From Cupriavidus phytohabitans (GTDB lineage: Bacteria; Pseudomonadota; Gammaproteobacteria; Burkholderiales; Burkholderiaceae), in contig NZ_AUFE01000023.1 of NCBI RefSeq assembly GCF_000426345.1, positions 1 through 64,000 on the forward strand: a stretch of 64,000 bases of DNA, written 5' to 3'. The position numbers and the translations under genes were made by a program. Positions within the stretch are counted from its first letter, which is position 1; the number at the start of each line of letters is the position of its first letter. Below the pieces are notes generated by a model that saw nothing but the letters and a program-made list of their open reading frames with translations, did not search any database and was not told the DNA's origin. Shown here piece after piece: positions 29,103 to 37,779 of the stretch.

Positions 29103-30100
29103 GCGTACACCAGCTTCTGGCCCAGCCCGCGCTGCCCGGCCTTCTTCAGGATGGCGTGTCCCAGCGCGATATCGCTCAGCGACAGGCCGCGGTGCCAGAA
29201 CAGGTTGGTCTCGTCGTCGCTCTGGCGGCCCGGCTTGCGTCCGGCGGCGATCTCGCCCAGTTCGCCGTATAGCGTCTGTTCCGACAGCTTGCCCGCTTCG
29301 ACATGCGCGCGCAGCGAGCCGAACATGCCGCCCTTGCACTGCCCCCAGTCGTCCACCACCATCCTCGTCATGATGTCGGTCAGCGACAACTCGACCGCGC
29401 TCATGGTGCCGTAGGGCACCACAAACGCGCCGGGCTTGATCCATTCGGTCTTGAGCATTGGCGTCGGGCGTTCCAGGCGCGAGGCCTCGACCACGATGTC
29501 GGCGCCACGCACGCACGACTCCCAGTCCTCGGTCACGACGATCTTCTTGCCGAGATCGCGCTCCAGCCGCGCGGCAAAGGCATTGCGGCTTTCCGGCCGG
29601 CGCGAATGCACGCGGATCTCGTCGAAGTCATAGAGGCTGTCGAGCAGGCGCACGTTCCAGTACGAGGTGCCGCGCGCGCCGATGTGGCCCAGCACCTTGC
29701 TGTCGCGGCGTGCCAGGTGCTTGGCGCCGAGCGCGGTCAGCGCGCCGGTGCGGGCATCGGTGATGAAGGTGGCATCGATCACCGCTACCGGCATGCCGGT
29801 GCGCGGATCGAACAGGTTCAGCATGGCCATCTCCGAAGGCAGGCCAAGCTTGTAGTTGTCGACGAAATCGCCGACGACCTTGACGCCGGCCAGCCCCAGC
29901 GGCGCCACGTAGCCGCGCAGCACGTTGAAGTGGCCGTTGAAGGCGGGATCCGGCATCAGGTGCACGCGCGGCTCGATCACGGTCTGGCCGTTGCCCTGCG
30001 CGACCAGTGCCTGCTCCACCGCCTCGATGATTTCGGCGTCGGTCATTTCCAGCCGCGCAATGTCCCGGCCGTTGAGGTAGGTAAGATGAATATCAGCCAT
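29099..30100 (-). CDS. ornithine cyclodeaminase/mu-crystallin family protein
   Basis: A 333-residue member of the OCD/mu-crystallin fold, which uses NAD(P) on imino or amino acids. Family marks are GVKVVGDFVDNYKLGLPSE, the nucleotide-binding KVLGHIGARGTSYWNVRLL (about residues 135-155) and ADIVVEASRLERPT. The Rossmann glycine pattern GHIGARG differs slightly from the usual GxGxQA. The gene is followed by coupled PhnD-like and nearby Bug genes, suggesting a catabolic unit for an unidentified amino or imino acid. GGAGGGCGGCGACCGT precedes the ATG. Confidence 0.82.
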   Translation of the reverse strand: MADIHLTYLNGRDIARLEMTDAEIIEAVEQALVAQGNGQTVIEPRVHLMPDPAFNGHFNVLRGYVAPLGLAGVKVVGDFVDNYKLGLPSEMAMLNLFDPRTGMPVAVIDATFITDARTGALTALGAKHLARRDSKVLGHIGARGTSYWNVRLLDSLYDFDEIRVHSRRPESRNAFAARLERDLGKKIVVTEDWESCVRGADIVVEASRLERPTPMLKTEWIKPGAFVVPYGTMSAVELSLTDIMTRMVVDDWGQCKGGMFGSLRAHVEAGKLSEQTLYGELGEIAAGRKPGRQSDDETNLFWHRGLSLSDIALGHAILKKAGQRGLGQKLVYA

Positions 30101-30485
30101 ACGGTCGCCGCCCTCCAGATCAGTGTGTGTGGTGTATCGATGGAGTCCAGTTTAGGTATGGCGCCATTGACTGTCATATGCTTATATGTCCGCCACCCTT
30201 AACATCAGGTTAATCCCACGAAAATGAACCTGCGCGCAAGCGAGGCGGTCGCTTGGCGAAGTCAAGGCGGTCTTTGAAGGGATCGAGCCTGCTGGCACGA
30301 GATGTTCGGCAACGCTGGCGACCGGCCCGGCATGCAGGTTCAGGTCGAGCGGGCCTGTGTGGCGGGGGCTTTGTGCAGGCGGAGCCGCTGTCGCGGCTGT
30401 CGCTGGAATTCGTGGAGACGCTGAAGGGATGATGAAGCGTTGCGCGGAAGGGGCCGCTGAAGGGCCCCGGCGAAGCGTTGCGGCC
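30101..30485. other. 385-bp intergenic region
   Basis: Upstream of the cyclodeaminase-like gene. It contains the 10-bp palindrome ATGGCGCCAT (30158-30167) and the dyad CATAT-GCTT-ATATG (30175-30188), both possible operators on the minus-strand promoter. A GGGGCC/GGCCCC stem at 30450-30468 lies after the 89-residue ORF but has no T-run. No gene is convincing. Confidence 0.4.
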
Positions 30486-30755
30486 TCAGGCCGTTGCCGC
30501 CTTGTCCAGCCAGCGCGCCAGCTGGTCCGTCACCGCGCTGCTCGAGAACGAGCAGCTGTCCTGCGCAAACACTGCCGACATCTCCAGCCTGCGCAGCAGT
30601 TCTTCCATCGCCTGCCCATAGACAGGAGGCAGCGTCAGCCCGCTGCCGGCATCGCGCCATGCGCGCACGAGTTCCTGCGCGGGCATCGACCCGGTAACGT
30701 GCTGGTCCAGTGCGGCGCGCATGCGCGCCAGCGTTTCCGTGTTGGCTGCGCTCAT
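30486..30755 (-). CDS. 89-residue protein of the lut operon, function unknown
   Basis: A small acidic-to-neutral protein that I do not recognise (MSAANTETLARMRAALDQHV start; C-terminal TDQLARWLDKAATA). It looks fully helical with no signal peptide. The ATG overlaps the lutB stop by ATGA, indicating coupled translation and real expression. It sits where lutC (DUF162) lies in many lutABC operons, but is far too short and has none of the LutC sequence. It may be an accessory factor for LutAB. Confidence 0.65.
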   Translation of the reverse strand: MSAANTETLARMRAALDQHVTGSMPAQELVRAWRDAGSGLTLPPVYGQAMEELLRRLEMSAVFAQDSCSFSSSAVTDQLARWLDKAATA

Positions 30756-32164
30756 GAACGCGCCCTCCTTTCCTTGTAGAGTTCGCGGAACGTGCGGCCC
30801 GACGGGGCCGGCATGTCGCGGGTTTCGGTCCAGCCCTTGCCGGCCATCGGCAGGCTGGTGATCAGCCGGTTGCCGCCGCCCATGCGGCCCAGCAGCCAGG
30901 CACCGATGCGCGTGGCAAAGGCATACAGGTCGGGCCGCTTCGCCACGTAGCCCCAGGCCTTCAGCGCAAACCGCTCCTGCCACGGCCGCAGACCGCGTTC
31001 CATCTGCTTCTCGCGCAGCTTGCGCAGCAGATCCGACAGCGGGATAGAAGCCGGGCAGACCCGGTTGCACTCGCCGCACAGGGTCGCCGCCTGCGGCAGG
31101 TCCACCGCATTCGCCAGGCCTACGTAGCTGGGCGTCAGCACGCTGCCCATCGGCCCCGGATAGACCCAGCCATAGGCATGGCCGCCGATCTTCTGGTAGA
31201 CCGGGCAATGGTTCATGCACGCGCCGCAGCGGATGCAGCGCAGCATCTCCTGGAAGTCTCCGCCGATCAGCCCCGAGCGGCCGCCGTCGACCAGTACGAA
31301 GTACATATGATCGGGGCCGTCGCGTTCGCCTTCGGCGCGCGGGCCGGTCAGCAGCGAGAAATAGTTGGAGATCGCCTGGCCAGTGGCCGAACGCGGCAGC
31401 AGGCGCATGACCGTGGCCAGGTCTTCCAGCGTCGGCAACACCTTCTCGATGCCGGTCACGGCCACGTGCACGCGCGGCATCACCGTGCACATGCCTTCGT
31501 TGCCTTCGTTGGTGACCACCGCCACCGAGCCGGTCTCGGCGATGATGAAGTTGCCGCCGGTCACGCCCATGTCGGCGCTCAGGAATTCGGGGCGCAGCAC
31601 TTCGCGCGCCTCGCGGGTCATCTCCGGGATGTCGGTCAGGCGCGGCTTGTGGTGGACTTTGGCGAACAGGTCGGCGATCTCGTCCTTGTCCTTGTGCACC
31701 ACCGGCGCAATGATGTGCGACGGCGGCTCCGAGTCGTTGATCTGCAGGATGTACTCGCCGAGGTCGGTCTCGATACTCTGCACGCCCATCTCGCCCAGCA
31801 CCTGGTTCAGGCGCATTTCCTCGGTCACCATCGACTTGCTCTTGATGACCTTCTTCACGCCGTGCTTCTGCGCGATCTCGGCGACCAGGCGCGCGGCGTC
31901 GGCGGTGGTCTCGGCGAACAGCACCGTGGCGCCGCGCCTGGTAGCGTTCTGCTCGAACGTCGCCAGCCAGACGTCGAGGTCTTCGAGCGCGCGGTTGCGG
32001 CGTTCCTTCAGCGCCTCGCGCGTCGCGTCGAAGTCGATGTCGCGGATGGCATCGGCGCGTGCCGTGACGAACTTGGTCGAGAGCTTCTTCAGGTTCTGCT
32101 GCAGGCGCTGGTCGGCCAGCTTCTGGCCGGCGCGCGCCTTGAATTCCATGCTGTGGACTTGCAT
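30752..32164 (-). CDS. lutB: lactate utilisation iron-sulphur protein LutB
   Basis: A 470-residue LutB/YkgF-family protein. The N-terminal two thirds is the LUD domain, and two 4Fe-4S motifs follow: CIRCGACMNHCPVYQ (about residue 309) and CGECNRVCPASIP (about residue 362). The C-terminus continues as in LutB. The ATG at 32164 gives MQVHSMEFKARAGQ; the frame is open far upstream inside lutA without a better start. It acts with LutA in electron transfer from L-lactate or a related 2-hydroxy acid. Confidence 0.92.
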   Translation of the reverse strand: MQVHSMEFKARAGQKLADQRLQQNLKKLSTKFVTARADAIRDIDFDATREALKERRNRALEDLDVWLATFEQNATRRGATVLFAETTADAARLVAEIAQKHGVKKVIKSKSMVTEEMRLNQVLGEMGVQSIETDLGEYILQINDSEPPSHIIAPVVHKDKDEIADLFAKVHHKPRLTDIPEMTREAREVLRPEFLSADMGVTGGNFIIAETGSVAVVTNEGNEGMCTVMPRVHVAVTGIEKVLPTLEDLATVMRLLPRSATGQAISNYFSLLTGPRAEGERDGPDHMYFVLVDGGRSGLIGGDFQEMLRCIRCGACMNHCPVYQKIGGHAYGWVYPGPMGSVLTPSYVGLANAVDLPQAATLCGECNRVCPASIPLSDLLRKLREKQMERGLRPWQERFALKAWGYVAKRPDLYAFATRIGAWLLGRMGGGNRLITSLPMAGKGWTETRDMPAPSGRTFRELYKERRARS

Positions 32165-32181
32165 CGTGGCGTCTCTCGTGG

Positions 32182-32907
32182 TCAGGCGTCGCCGGCCAGC
32201 ACCTGGGCGATATGCAGCACGCGGGTCTGGCTGTCGCCGGTGCGGCGCAGCCGGCCTTCGATATTGAGGATGCAGCCGAGGTCGCCCAGCACCACCGCGC
32301 CAGCGCCGCTGGCTTTGATGTTGGCGCACTTCTCGTCGACGATGGCCGTCGAGATATTGCCGTACTTGACCGAGAAGGTGCCGCCGAAGCCGCAGCAGGC
32401 TTCGCAGTCCTTCATCTCGGTCAGCTGCACGCCGGGCAGGCGCGACAGCAGCTCGCGCGGCTGCTGCTTGATACCCAGCTCGCGCAAGCCGGAACAGGAG
32501 TCATGGTAGGTAATGTGCCCGGCAAAGCTGGACGGCAGCGTCTCGACGCGCGCCACGTTGACCAGGAAATCGGTCAGCTCGTACACCCGTTCCCGCAGGC
32601 GCGCATAGCGGCCGTTCAATTCCGGATCGTCGCGCAGCAGGTCGCCGTAGTGGTGGCTGATCATGCCGCCGCAGCTTCCCGACGGGACCACGATGTAGTC
32701 GAACATCTCGAACTCGCGCAGGAATTTCTCGGCGAGATCCCGCGAGACGGCGCGCTCGCCCGAGTTGTACGCCGGCTGGCCGCAGCAGGTCTGCGCCTCG
32801 GGCACCATGACCTCGTAGCCGGCGGCTTCCAGCAGCTTGAGCACCGAAAATCCGATCTCCGGACGCATCAGGTCCACCAGGCAGGTGGCGAACAGACCGA
32901 CTCGCAT
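32182..32907 (-). CDS. lutA: lactate utilisation cysteine-rich protein LutA
   Basis: A 241-residue protein with two CCG-type cysteine-rich domains, as in LutA/YkgE and GlpC-like heterodisulphide reductase subunits: TCCGQPAYN (about 41-49) and CEACCGFGGTFSVKYG (about 167-182). GGAGAAGCCAACA precedes ATG 32907, which gives the family start MRVGLFATCLVDLMRPE. It is the first gene of lutA-lutB-ORF89 and is divergent from an IclR regulator. Together with LutB it should oxidise lactate or similar acids. Confidence 0.93.
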   Translation of the reverse strand: MRVGLFATCLVDLMRPEIGFSVLKLLEAAGYEVMVPEAQTCCGQPAYNSGERAVSRDLAEKFLREFEMFDYIVVPSGSCGGMISHHYGDLLRDDPELNGRYARLRERVYELTDFLVNVARVETLPSSFAGHITYHDSCSGLRELGIKQQPRELLSRLPGVQLTEMKDCEACCGFGGTFSVKYGNISTAIVDEKCANIKASGAGAVVLGDLGCILNIEGRLRRTGDSQTRVLHIAQVLAGDA

Positions 32908-33055
32908 TGTTGGCTTCTCCAGACCCCAAAAACCCCGCAATTATGCGCGCCTTGGACCGCGCGTGGCGCACAAACGGTTCATCGCCGCATTGAATCCGGT
33001 GCAAATCAGATCACTTTGCCGGATGACATCACCCCAGGATTCTTACGGTAATGTC

Positions 33056-33072
33056 ATTTCACCTATTGAAAT
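33056..33072. promoter_or_regulatory. candidate IclR-type operator
   Basis: Perfect dyad ATTTCA-CCTAT-TGAAAT in the lutA/iclR divergent region, 71 bp before the iclR ATG. Spacing is typical for IclR-family sites; binding is inferred. Confidence 0.5.
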
Positions 33073-33142
33073 TTTCACGATGCGAGATAGAATCAGGCAA
33101 ACGCATAAAAATGCCGCAAAGCAACATTTCTCTCTCCTAGCT

Positions 33143-33928
33143 ATGTCCGAAGCAGACAAGTCACCGGGCAAGACGTCCATCCAGGTCATCGAGCGCATGA
33201 TGACGCTGCTGGACGCCCTCGCCCAGCACGCCGACCCGGTCAGCCTGAAAGAGCTGTCGCTGGCCACAGGCCTGCACCCCTCGACCGCCCACCGCATCCT
33301 TAACGACATGGTGGCCTGCCGTTTCGTCGATCGCTCCGATCCGGGCAGCTACCGTCTTGGCATGCGCCTGCTGGAACTGGGCAACCTGGTCAAGGCGCGC
33401 CTGTCGGTGCGCGACGCCGCGCTGGCGCCGATGCGCGCGCTGCACCGCGTCACCGGGCAGACGGTCAACCTGTCGGTGCGACAGGGCGACGAGATCGTGT
33501 ATATCGAGCGCGCCTATAGCGAGCGCTCCGGCATGCAGGTGGTGCGCGCCATCGGCGGCCGTGCGCCGCTGCACCTGACCTCGGTCGGCAAGCTGTTCCT
33601 GGCCGCCGACGAGTCGGCGCGCGTTCGCAACTACGCCACCCGCACCGGGCTGGCCGGACATACCCGGACCTCGATCACCGACCTGACCAAGCTGGAGCGC
33701 GAGCTGAACTGGGTCCGCACCAACGGCTATGCCCGCGACAACGAAGAGCTGGAACTGGGCGTGCGCTGCATTGCCGCCGGCATTTACGACGACTCGCGCC
33801 GGCTGGTGGCGGGCCTGTCACTGTCTGCCCCGGCCGACCGGCTCCAGGACAGCTGGCTGCAGAACCTGAAGGAAACCGCGCTGCAGATCTCGCGCGGCAT
33901 GGGCTACGTATCAGAAGCCGCTGCCTGA
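33143..33928 (+). CDS. IclR-family transcriptional regulator
   Basis: A 261-residue IclR-type regulator. The N-terminal winged helix-turn-helix (VSLKELSLATGLHPSTAHRI, about 34-53) is followed by the effector domain with VVRAIGGRAPLHLTSVGKLFLA and LELGVRCIAAGIYD. ATG 33143 gives the start MSEADKSPGKTSIQV, but ATG 33080 (MRDRIRQTHK) is possible. It is divergent from lutA and is the obvious local regulator of the lut genes and its own expression, through the dyad at 33056-33072. Confidence 0.88.
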   Translation: MSEADKSPGKTSIQVIERMMTLLDALAQHADPVSLKELSLATGLHPSTAHRILNDMVACRFVDRSDPGSYRLGMRLLELGNLVKARLSVRDAALAPMRALHRVTGQTVNLSVRQGDEIVYIERAYSERSGMQVVRAIGGRAPLHLTSVGKLFLAADESARVRNYATRTGLAGHTRTSITDLTKLERELNWVRTNGYARDNEELELGVRCIAAGIYDDSRRLVAGLSLSAPADRLQDSWLQNLKETALQISRGMGYVSEAAA

Positions 33929-34072
33929 GCGCAGCTTCGTTCCGCCAGCGCCACGACGCGCGGGCCGCCAGCGATGGCGCCCCGCGCGTTTTTTTTGCAT
34001 CCGGCGCCGGACATATCAGAATCAGGCTCAACACTAACGTTTACCCTTAGTTTTCAGATAACCAGCAAACCT

Positions 34073-34086
34073 TATAATCGCCCCCC
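34073..34086 (+). promoter_or_regulatory. -10 element abutting the start codon of a GntR gene
   Basis: TATAAT at 34073-34078 lies 8 bp before the ATG at 34087, so transcription would begin at or within about three bases of the start codon. The -35 region (GTTTTC at 34050) is weak. This suggests a leaderless mRNA. Confidence 0.5.
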
Positions 34087-34815
34087 ATGCGAACCCGTGC
34101 CGTCACCCTCACCGAACAGGTCACCCGCCAGGTGCGCGCCGATATCGAAAGCGGCGCGTACCCGGTCGGCACCCGGCTGCCGACCGGCAAGCAGCTCTCG
34201 GAGCAGTACGGCGTCAGCGCCGCGGTGATACGCGAAGTCACCGAGCATCTGCGTTCGCAGGGCTTTGTCGAGACGCGCCAGGGTGTCGGCTGCACCGTGC
34301 GCTCGCGCACCGGCGCGGCGGGATTCCAGCTGCCGCGCGAGCCCGATATCGACGCCGCCGGCCTGGCGGACCTGTATGACCTGCGCATCGACCTGGAGGG
34401 CGCCGCGGCCGCACTGGCGGCGGTGCGCCGCACCGATGACGACATCGCCGCGCTGGCAGGGCTGCTGCAGCGGCTGCATGCCCACCTCTACGACGGGCAG
34501 CCGGCAGCCGATATCGACGCGGCCTTCCATATCGGCATCGCCGCGGCGACGCATAACCCGTACTACCGCCAGTTGCTGCAGTACCTGAACCTGCAGCTGC
34601 ACCAGGCGGTCGCCACCGCGCGCGCCAACACGCTGCGCCAGCCTGGGCTGGCCGAAGGCGTGCATGGCGAGCATGAAGCCATCGTCGACGCGATCCGCCG
34701 CGGCGACGCCGAAGCGGCCCGGAGCGCGGCGGTCACCCACCTGCAGAACGCGGCGCGGCGTCTTGGCCTGACGCTGCGCGCGCGTGCCGCCACCCCGTCC
34801 CTCGCACAGTCCTGA
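34087..34815 (+). CDS. GntR/FadR-family transcriptional regulator
   Basis: A 242-residue FadR-subfamily regulator with an N-terminal winged helix (LTEQVTRQVRADIESGAYPV, then LSEQYGVSAAVIREVTEHLR) and a C-terminal FCD domain with candidate metal-binding His residues (FHIGIAAATHN, then GVHGEHEAIVDAIRRGD). FadR-type regulators often respond to lactate, glycolate or pyruvate. It is followed after 22 bp by a GlcD-type FAD oxidase gene on the same strand, which it probably controls. Confidence 0.9.
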   Translation: MRTRAVTLTEQVTRQVRADIESGAYPVGTRLPTGKQLSEQYGVSAAVIREVTEHLRSQGFVETRQGVGCTVRSRTGAAGFQLPREPDIDAAGLADLYDLRIDLEGAAAALAAVRRTDDDIAALAGLLQRLHAHLYDGQPAADIDAAFHIGIAAATHNPYYRQLLQYLNLQLHQAVATARANTLRQPGLAEGVHGEHEAIVDAIRRGDAEAARSAAVTHLQNAARRLGLTLRARAATPSLAQS

Positions 34816-34837
34816 CACCACGGAAACACGGAACAAC

Positions 34838-36250
34838 ATGCAAACCGCTCAACTCGCCCAACGCCTCACCGAAGCGCTCGGTGCCGACACTGTCCTGACC
34901 AACCCGGACGACATCGCACCGTGGCTGTCGGACTGGCGCGGCATCTATCGCGGGCAGGCACAGGCAGTAGTGCGTCCGCGCAATGTGGAACAAGTCTCGC
35001 GCACACTGGCGCTGTGCCAGCAGGCAGCGGCACCAGTGGTGCCGCGCGGCGGCAATACCGGCCTGTGCGGCGGCGCCACGCCCGACGCGCAGGCCGCCAA
35101 CGTGGTGCTGAGCCTGGACCGCATGAACGCGGTACGTTCGCTCGACACCATCGCCAATACCATGGTGGCCGAAGCCGGCTGCATCCTCGGCAACCTGCGC
35201 CGTGCCGCACAGGAAGCCAACCGGCTGCTGCCCCTTTCGCTGGCGGCCGAGGATTCGTGCCAGATCGGCGGCAACCTTGCCACCAATGCCGGCGGCGTCA
35301 ACGTGGTGCGCTACGGCATGACGCGCGAACTGGTACTTGGCGTGGAAGCCGTGCTGCCCAACGGCGAGGTGTTCAACGGCTTGCGCACGCTGCGCAAGGA
35401 CAACACCGGCTACGACCTGAAGCAGCTGCTGATCGGCTCGGAAGGCACGCTGGGCGTGATCACGGCGGCGGCGTTGCGGCTGTTCCCGCGCACCGATACG
35501 CGCAGCGTGGTACTGGCGGCGGTTGCCTCGCCGGCGCAATCGCTGGAACTGTATGCACTGCTGTTCGCGCAATGCGGCGCGCGCCTGCAGGCGTTCGAGT
35601 TCTTTACCGGCGATTGCCTGGACCTGGTGCTGGTGCACGCGGAAGGCGTGCAGGAACCGTTCGCGCAGCGCTACCCGGCCTATGTGCTGGTGGAACTGGC
35701 GGACACCACGGATGAGGACGCACTCAACGCGCTGCTGGAGCGCGTGATCGGCGAAGCGCTGGAGCGCGAACTGTGCCTGGACGCGGCGGTCTCGGCATCG
35801 CTGGCGCAGTTGCAGGCGATGTGGAAACTGCGCGAGGAAATCTCCGAAGCGCAGCGCGCCGATGGCCCGCACCTGAAGCACGACGTGTCGCTGCCGATCG
35901 AGCAGATCCCGGCGTTCATGACGTCAATGGAAAGCCGCCTGCGCGCGCTCGACCCGGCGATCCGGCCTTTTGTCTTCGGCCACTTCGGCGATGGCAACCT
36001 GCACTACAACCTGTCGCGCCCGGCCGGCGCCACCAGGGACTGGGCAGCGACCCATGGCGATGCGGTCACTGACGCGGTGCTGGATGAAGTGATGCGCTAC
36101 GGCGGCAGCATCAGCGCCGAGCACGGCATCGGCCAGCTCAAGCGCCATGCCTTCCTGGCGCTCAAGGATCCGCTGGAGTTGCGGCTGATGCGGGAGATCA
36201 AGGCGGTGTTCGATCCGGCCGGGATCATGAACCCCGGCAAGCTGCTCTGA
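34838..36250 (+). CDS. FAD-linked 2-hydroxy-acid oxidase, GlcD type
   Basis: A 470-residue FAD-binding type 4 (VAO family) flavoprotein. FAD-binding motifs are VVPRGGNTGLCGGATPD (about 67-83) and SCQIGGNLATNAGGVNVVRYG (within 130-155). The C-terminal half has FVFGHFGDGNLHYN and SISAEHGIGQLKR. Relatives oxidise D-lactate, glycolate or D-2-hydroxyglutarate and pass electrons to quinones or flavoproteins. The substrate cannot be set from sequence, but the neighbouring lutAB and FadR regulator favour lactate or glycolate. A terminator follows. Confidence 0.9.
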   Translation: MQTAQLAQRLTEALGADTVLTNPDDIAPWLSDWRGIYRGQAQAVVRPRNVEQVSRTLALCQQAAAPVVPRGGNTGLCGGATPDAQAANVVLSLDRMNAVRSLDTIANTMVAEAGCILGNLRRAAQEANRLLPLSLAAEDSCQIGGNLATNAGGVNVVRYGMTRELVLGVEAVLPNGEVFNGLRTLRKDNTGYDLKQLLIGSEGTLGVITAAALRLFPRTDTRSVVLAAVASPAQSLELYALLFAQCGARLQAFEFFTGDCLDLVLVHAEGVQEPFAQRYPAYVLVELADTTDEDALNALLERVIGEALERELCLDAAVSASLAQLQAMWKLREEISEAQRADGPHLKHDVSLPIEQIPAFMTSMESRLRALDPAIRPFVFGHFGDGNLHYNLSRPAGATRDWAATHGDAVTDAVLDEVMRYGGSISAEHGIGQLKRHAFLALKDPLELRLMREIKAVFDPAGIMNPGKLL

Positions 36251-36266
36251 GCGCTGTCGCGCTGGC

Positions 36267-36297
36267 AAAAAAAACGCGCCGGGCTCCGGCGCGTTTT
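36267..36297. terminator. bidirectional rho-independent terminator
   Basis: Stem CGCGCCGG (36275-36282) and CCGGCGCG (36286-36293) with a GCT loop, flanked by A8 on the left and TTTT on the right, between the convergent FAD oxidase and pbpG genes. Confidence 0.88.
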
Positions 36298-36313
36298 CAT
36301 TGCAGGTCAGCGA

Positions 36314-37528
36314 TCAGATGCCGCGAGCCTGCTGCGAAGCCAGGATCGCGTGCGCGCCGCCCGGGCGCTGCGTCAGGTTAGGGGAAGAGGGAAAGCCGTG
36401 CGGCTGCGACGGCGAATGCTCGAGCCAGTCCTTGACCCGGTTGGCATCGGCAAAACGCGACAGCTTGCCCGCCGAATCCAGGAACACCATCACCACGTTG
36501 CGGCCCTGCACGCGCGCCTGCATCACCAGGCACTGGCCTGCCTCGGAGATAAAGCCAGTCTTCTGCAGGCCGATCTCCCAGTTGCCGCCGCGCACCAGGC
36601 GGTTGGTGCTGACATAGTGCTGCGTGCGGCCCATCACGTTGACTTCATGCTCGGTCTGGGTCGAGAACTCGCGGATGGTCGGGTTGCGGTACGCGGCATT
36701 GACCATGCGCACCAGGTCCATCGCGCTCGACACATTGCTGCTCGACAGGCCACTCGAGTCGACGAAATGGCTGTCGTTCATGCCCAGCTCGCGCGCCTTG
36801 CGGTTCATCGCCTGCACGAAAGCCGGCAGCCCGCCCGGATAGTGGCGGCCCAGCGCCGAGGCGGCGCGGTTCTCGGACGACATCAGCGCCAGCAGCAGCA
36901 GTTCCTGGCGGGTCAGCTGCGTACCGAAGCGCAGGCGCGAGCTGCTGTGCTTCTCGGTGTCGCGATCGTCCTCGGTGATGGTCAGCACCTCGTCCATCGG
37001 CAGGCGCGCGTCCATCACCACCAGCGCGGTCATCAGCTTGGTGATCGAGGCGATCGGCAGCACGGCCGAGGCGTTCTTCTGGAACAGCACCTCGTTGGAG
37101 CCCTGGTCCATCACCAGCGCCACGCTGGAGCGCAGCGCCAGTGCGTCTTCGGTATCGCGCAGCCCCATCGCCTCGCCCAGCGACGGCTTGGCCGGCGTGA
37201 ACACGGCGCGCACCGGCGCGGCGCGATGCGCGGCCACGACCTGGCGCTTGCCGTTTTTCAGCACGATCACCTTGCGGCCGGAACCGGCTTCACTCCTGGC
37301 GACCCTGCTGCTGCGCGACTTCGCGGACACAGTCTTGGAAGCGGATTTTTTGGTGACTTTAGCGGTAGTTGCCTGCTTTTTAGACGCTTTTTGCGTACTT
37401 GCAGACTTGCTGGCAGCCTCAGCGACGGGAGCTGCAACCATCGACACCGACACCAGCACCGCGGCGGCAACGGCGGACAAGGGCGTGGAGCCGAAGAATC
37501 TGGAAAAAATGGAATCAGACCGAAACAT
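36314..37528 (-). CDS. pbpG: D-alanyl-D-alanine endopeptidase, penicillin-binding protein 7 type
   Basis: A 404-residue S11 peptidase acting on peptidoglycan cross-links in the periplasm. A signal peptide ends at about residue 38 (VAEA). The active-site motifs are SITK (Ser161-Lys164), SEN (217-219) and KTG (322-324). Between the signal peptide and the enzyme (about residues 39-90) is a Lys/Ser/Thr/Ala-rich stretch resembling a histone-H1-like tail, unusual for PbpG; it may bind wall polyanions or serve as a linker. A candidate promoter lies at 37558-37586. Confidence 0.9.
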   Translation of the reverse strand: MFRSDSIFSRFFGSTPLSAVAAAVLVSVSMVAAPVAEAASKSASTQKASKKQATTAKVTKKSASKTVSAKSRSSRVARSEAGSGRKVIVLKNGKRQVVAAHRAAPVRAVFTPAKPSLGEAMGLRDTEDALALRSSVALVMDQGSNEVLFQKNASAVLPIASITKLMTALVVMDARLPMDEVLTITEDDRDTEKHSSSRLRFGTQLTRQELLLLALMSSENRAASALGRHYPGGLPAFVQAMNRKARELGMNDSHFVDSSGLSSSNVSSAMDLVRMVNAAYRNPTIREFSTQTEHEVNVMGRTQHYVSTNRLVRGGNWEIGLQKTGFISEAGQCLVMQARVQGRNVVMVFLDSAGKLSRFADANRVKDWLEHSPSQPHGFPSSPNLTQRPGGAHAILASQQARGI

Positions 37529-37557
37529 GATTCGTTCAGCGCATCAGGAATGGCGCT

Positions 37558-37586
37558 AGTGTAGGAAATTAAGAAATTGTTAGCAA
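37558..37586 (-). promoter_or_regulatory. candidate promoter of pbpG
   Basis: On the minus strand TTGCTA (37586-37581), 17-bp spacer, TACACT (37563-37558), about 30 bp before the ATG. Confidence 0.65.
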
Positions 37587-37779
37587 GATTAAAGACTTAC
37601 AGACGCTCCTTAAAGTTCGATTTGCAAACATTTCCACATGGTGGAAAAAGTTGACCTCAGGTCACGTTCGCAAACGAACTGCATTCGCTCCGCCTTGCTC
37701 ACCCCAGTAACAATTGCGGCCAGTACGGCATTTCGCTCTCTATATCGGCAGCAATCGTTACACATTGATACAAACCTCT

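Noticed and set aside
30450-30468. GGGGCC/GGCCCC stem as terminator of the lut operon.
   Set aside because: Short stem and no T-run on either strand.
30486-30755. Truncated lutC.
   Set aside because: The 89-residue ORF has no LUD/DUF162 sequence features and is complete with a coupled start, so it is not a lutC remnant.
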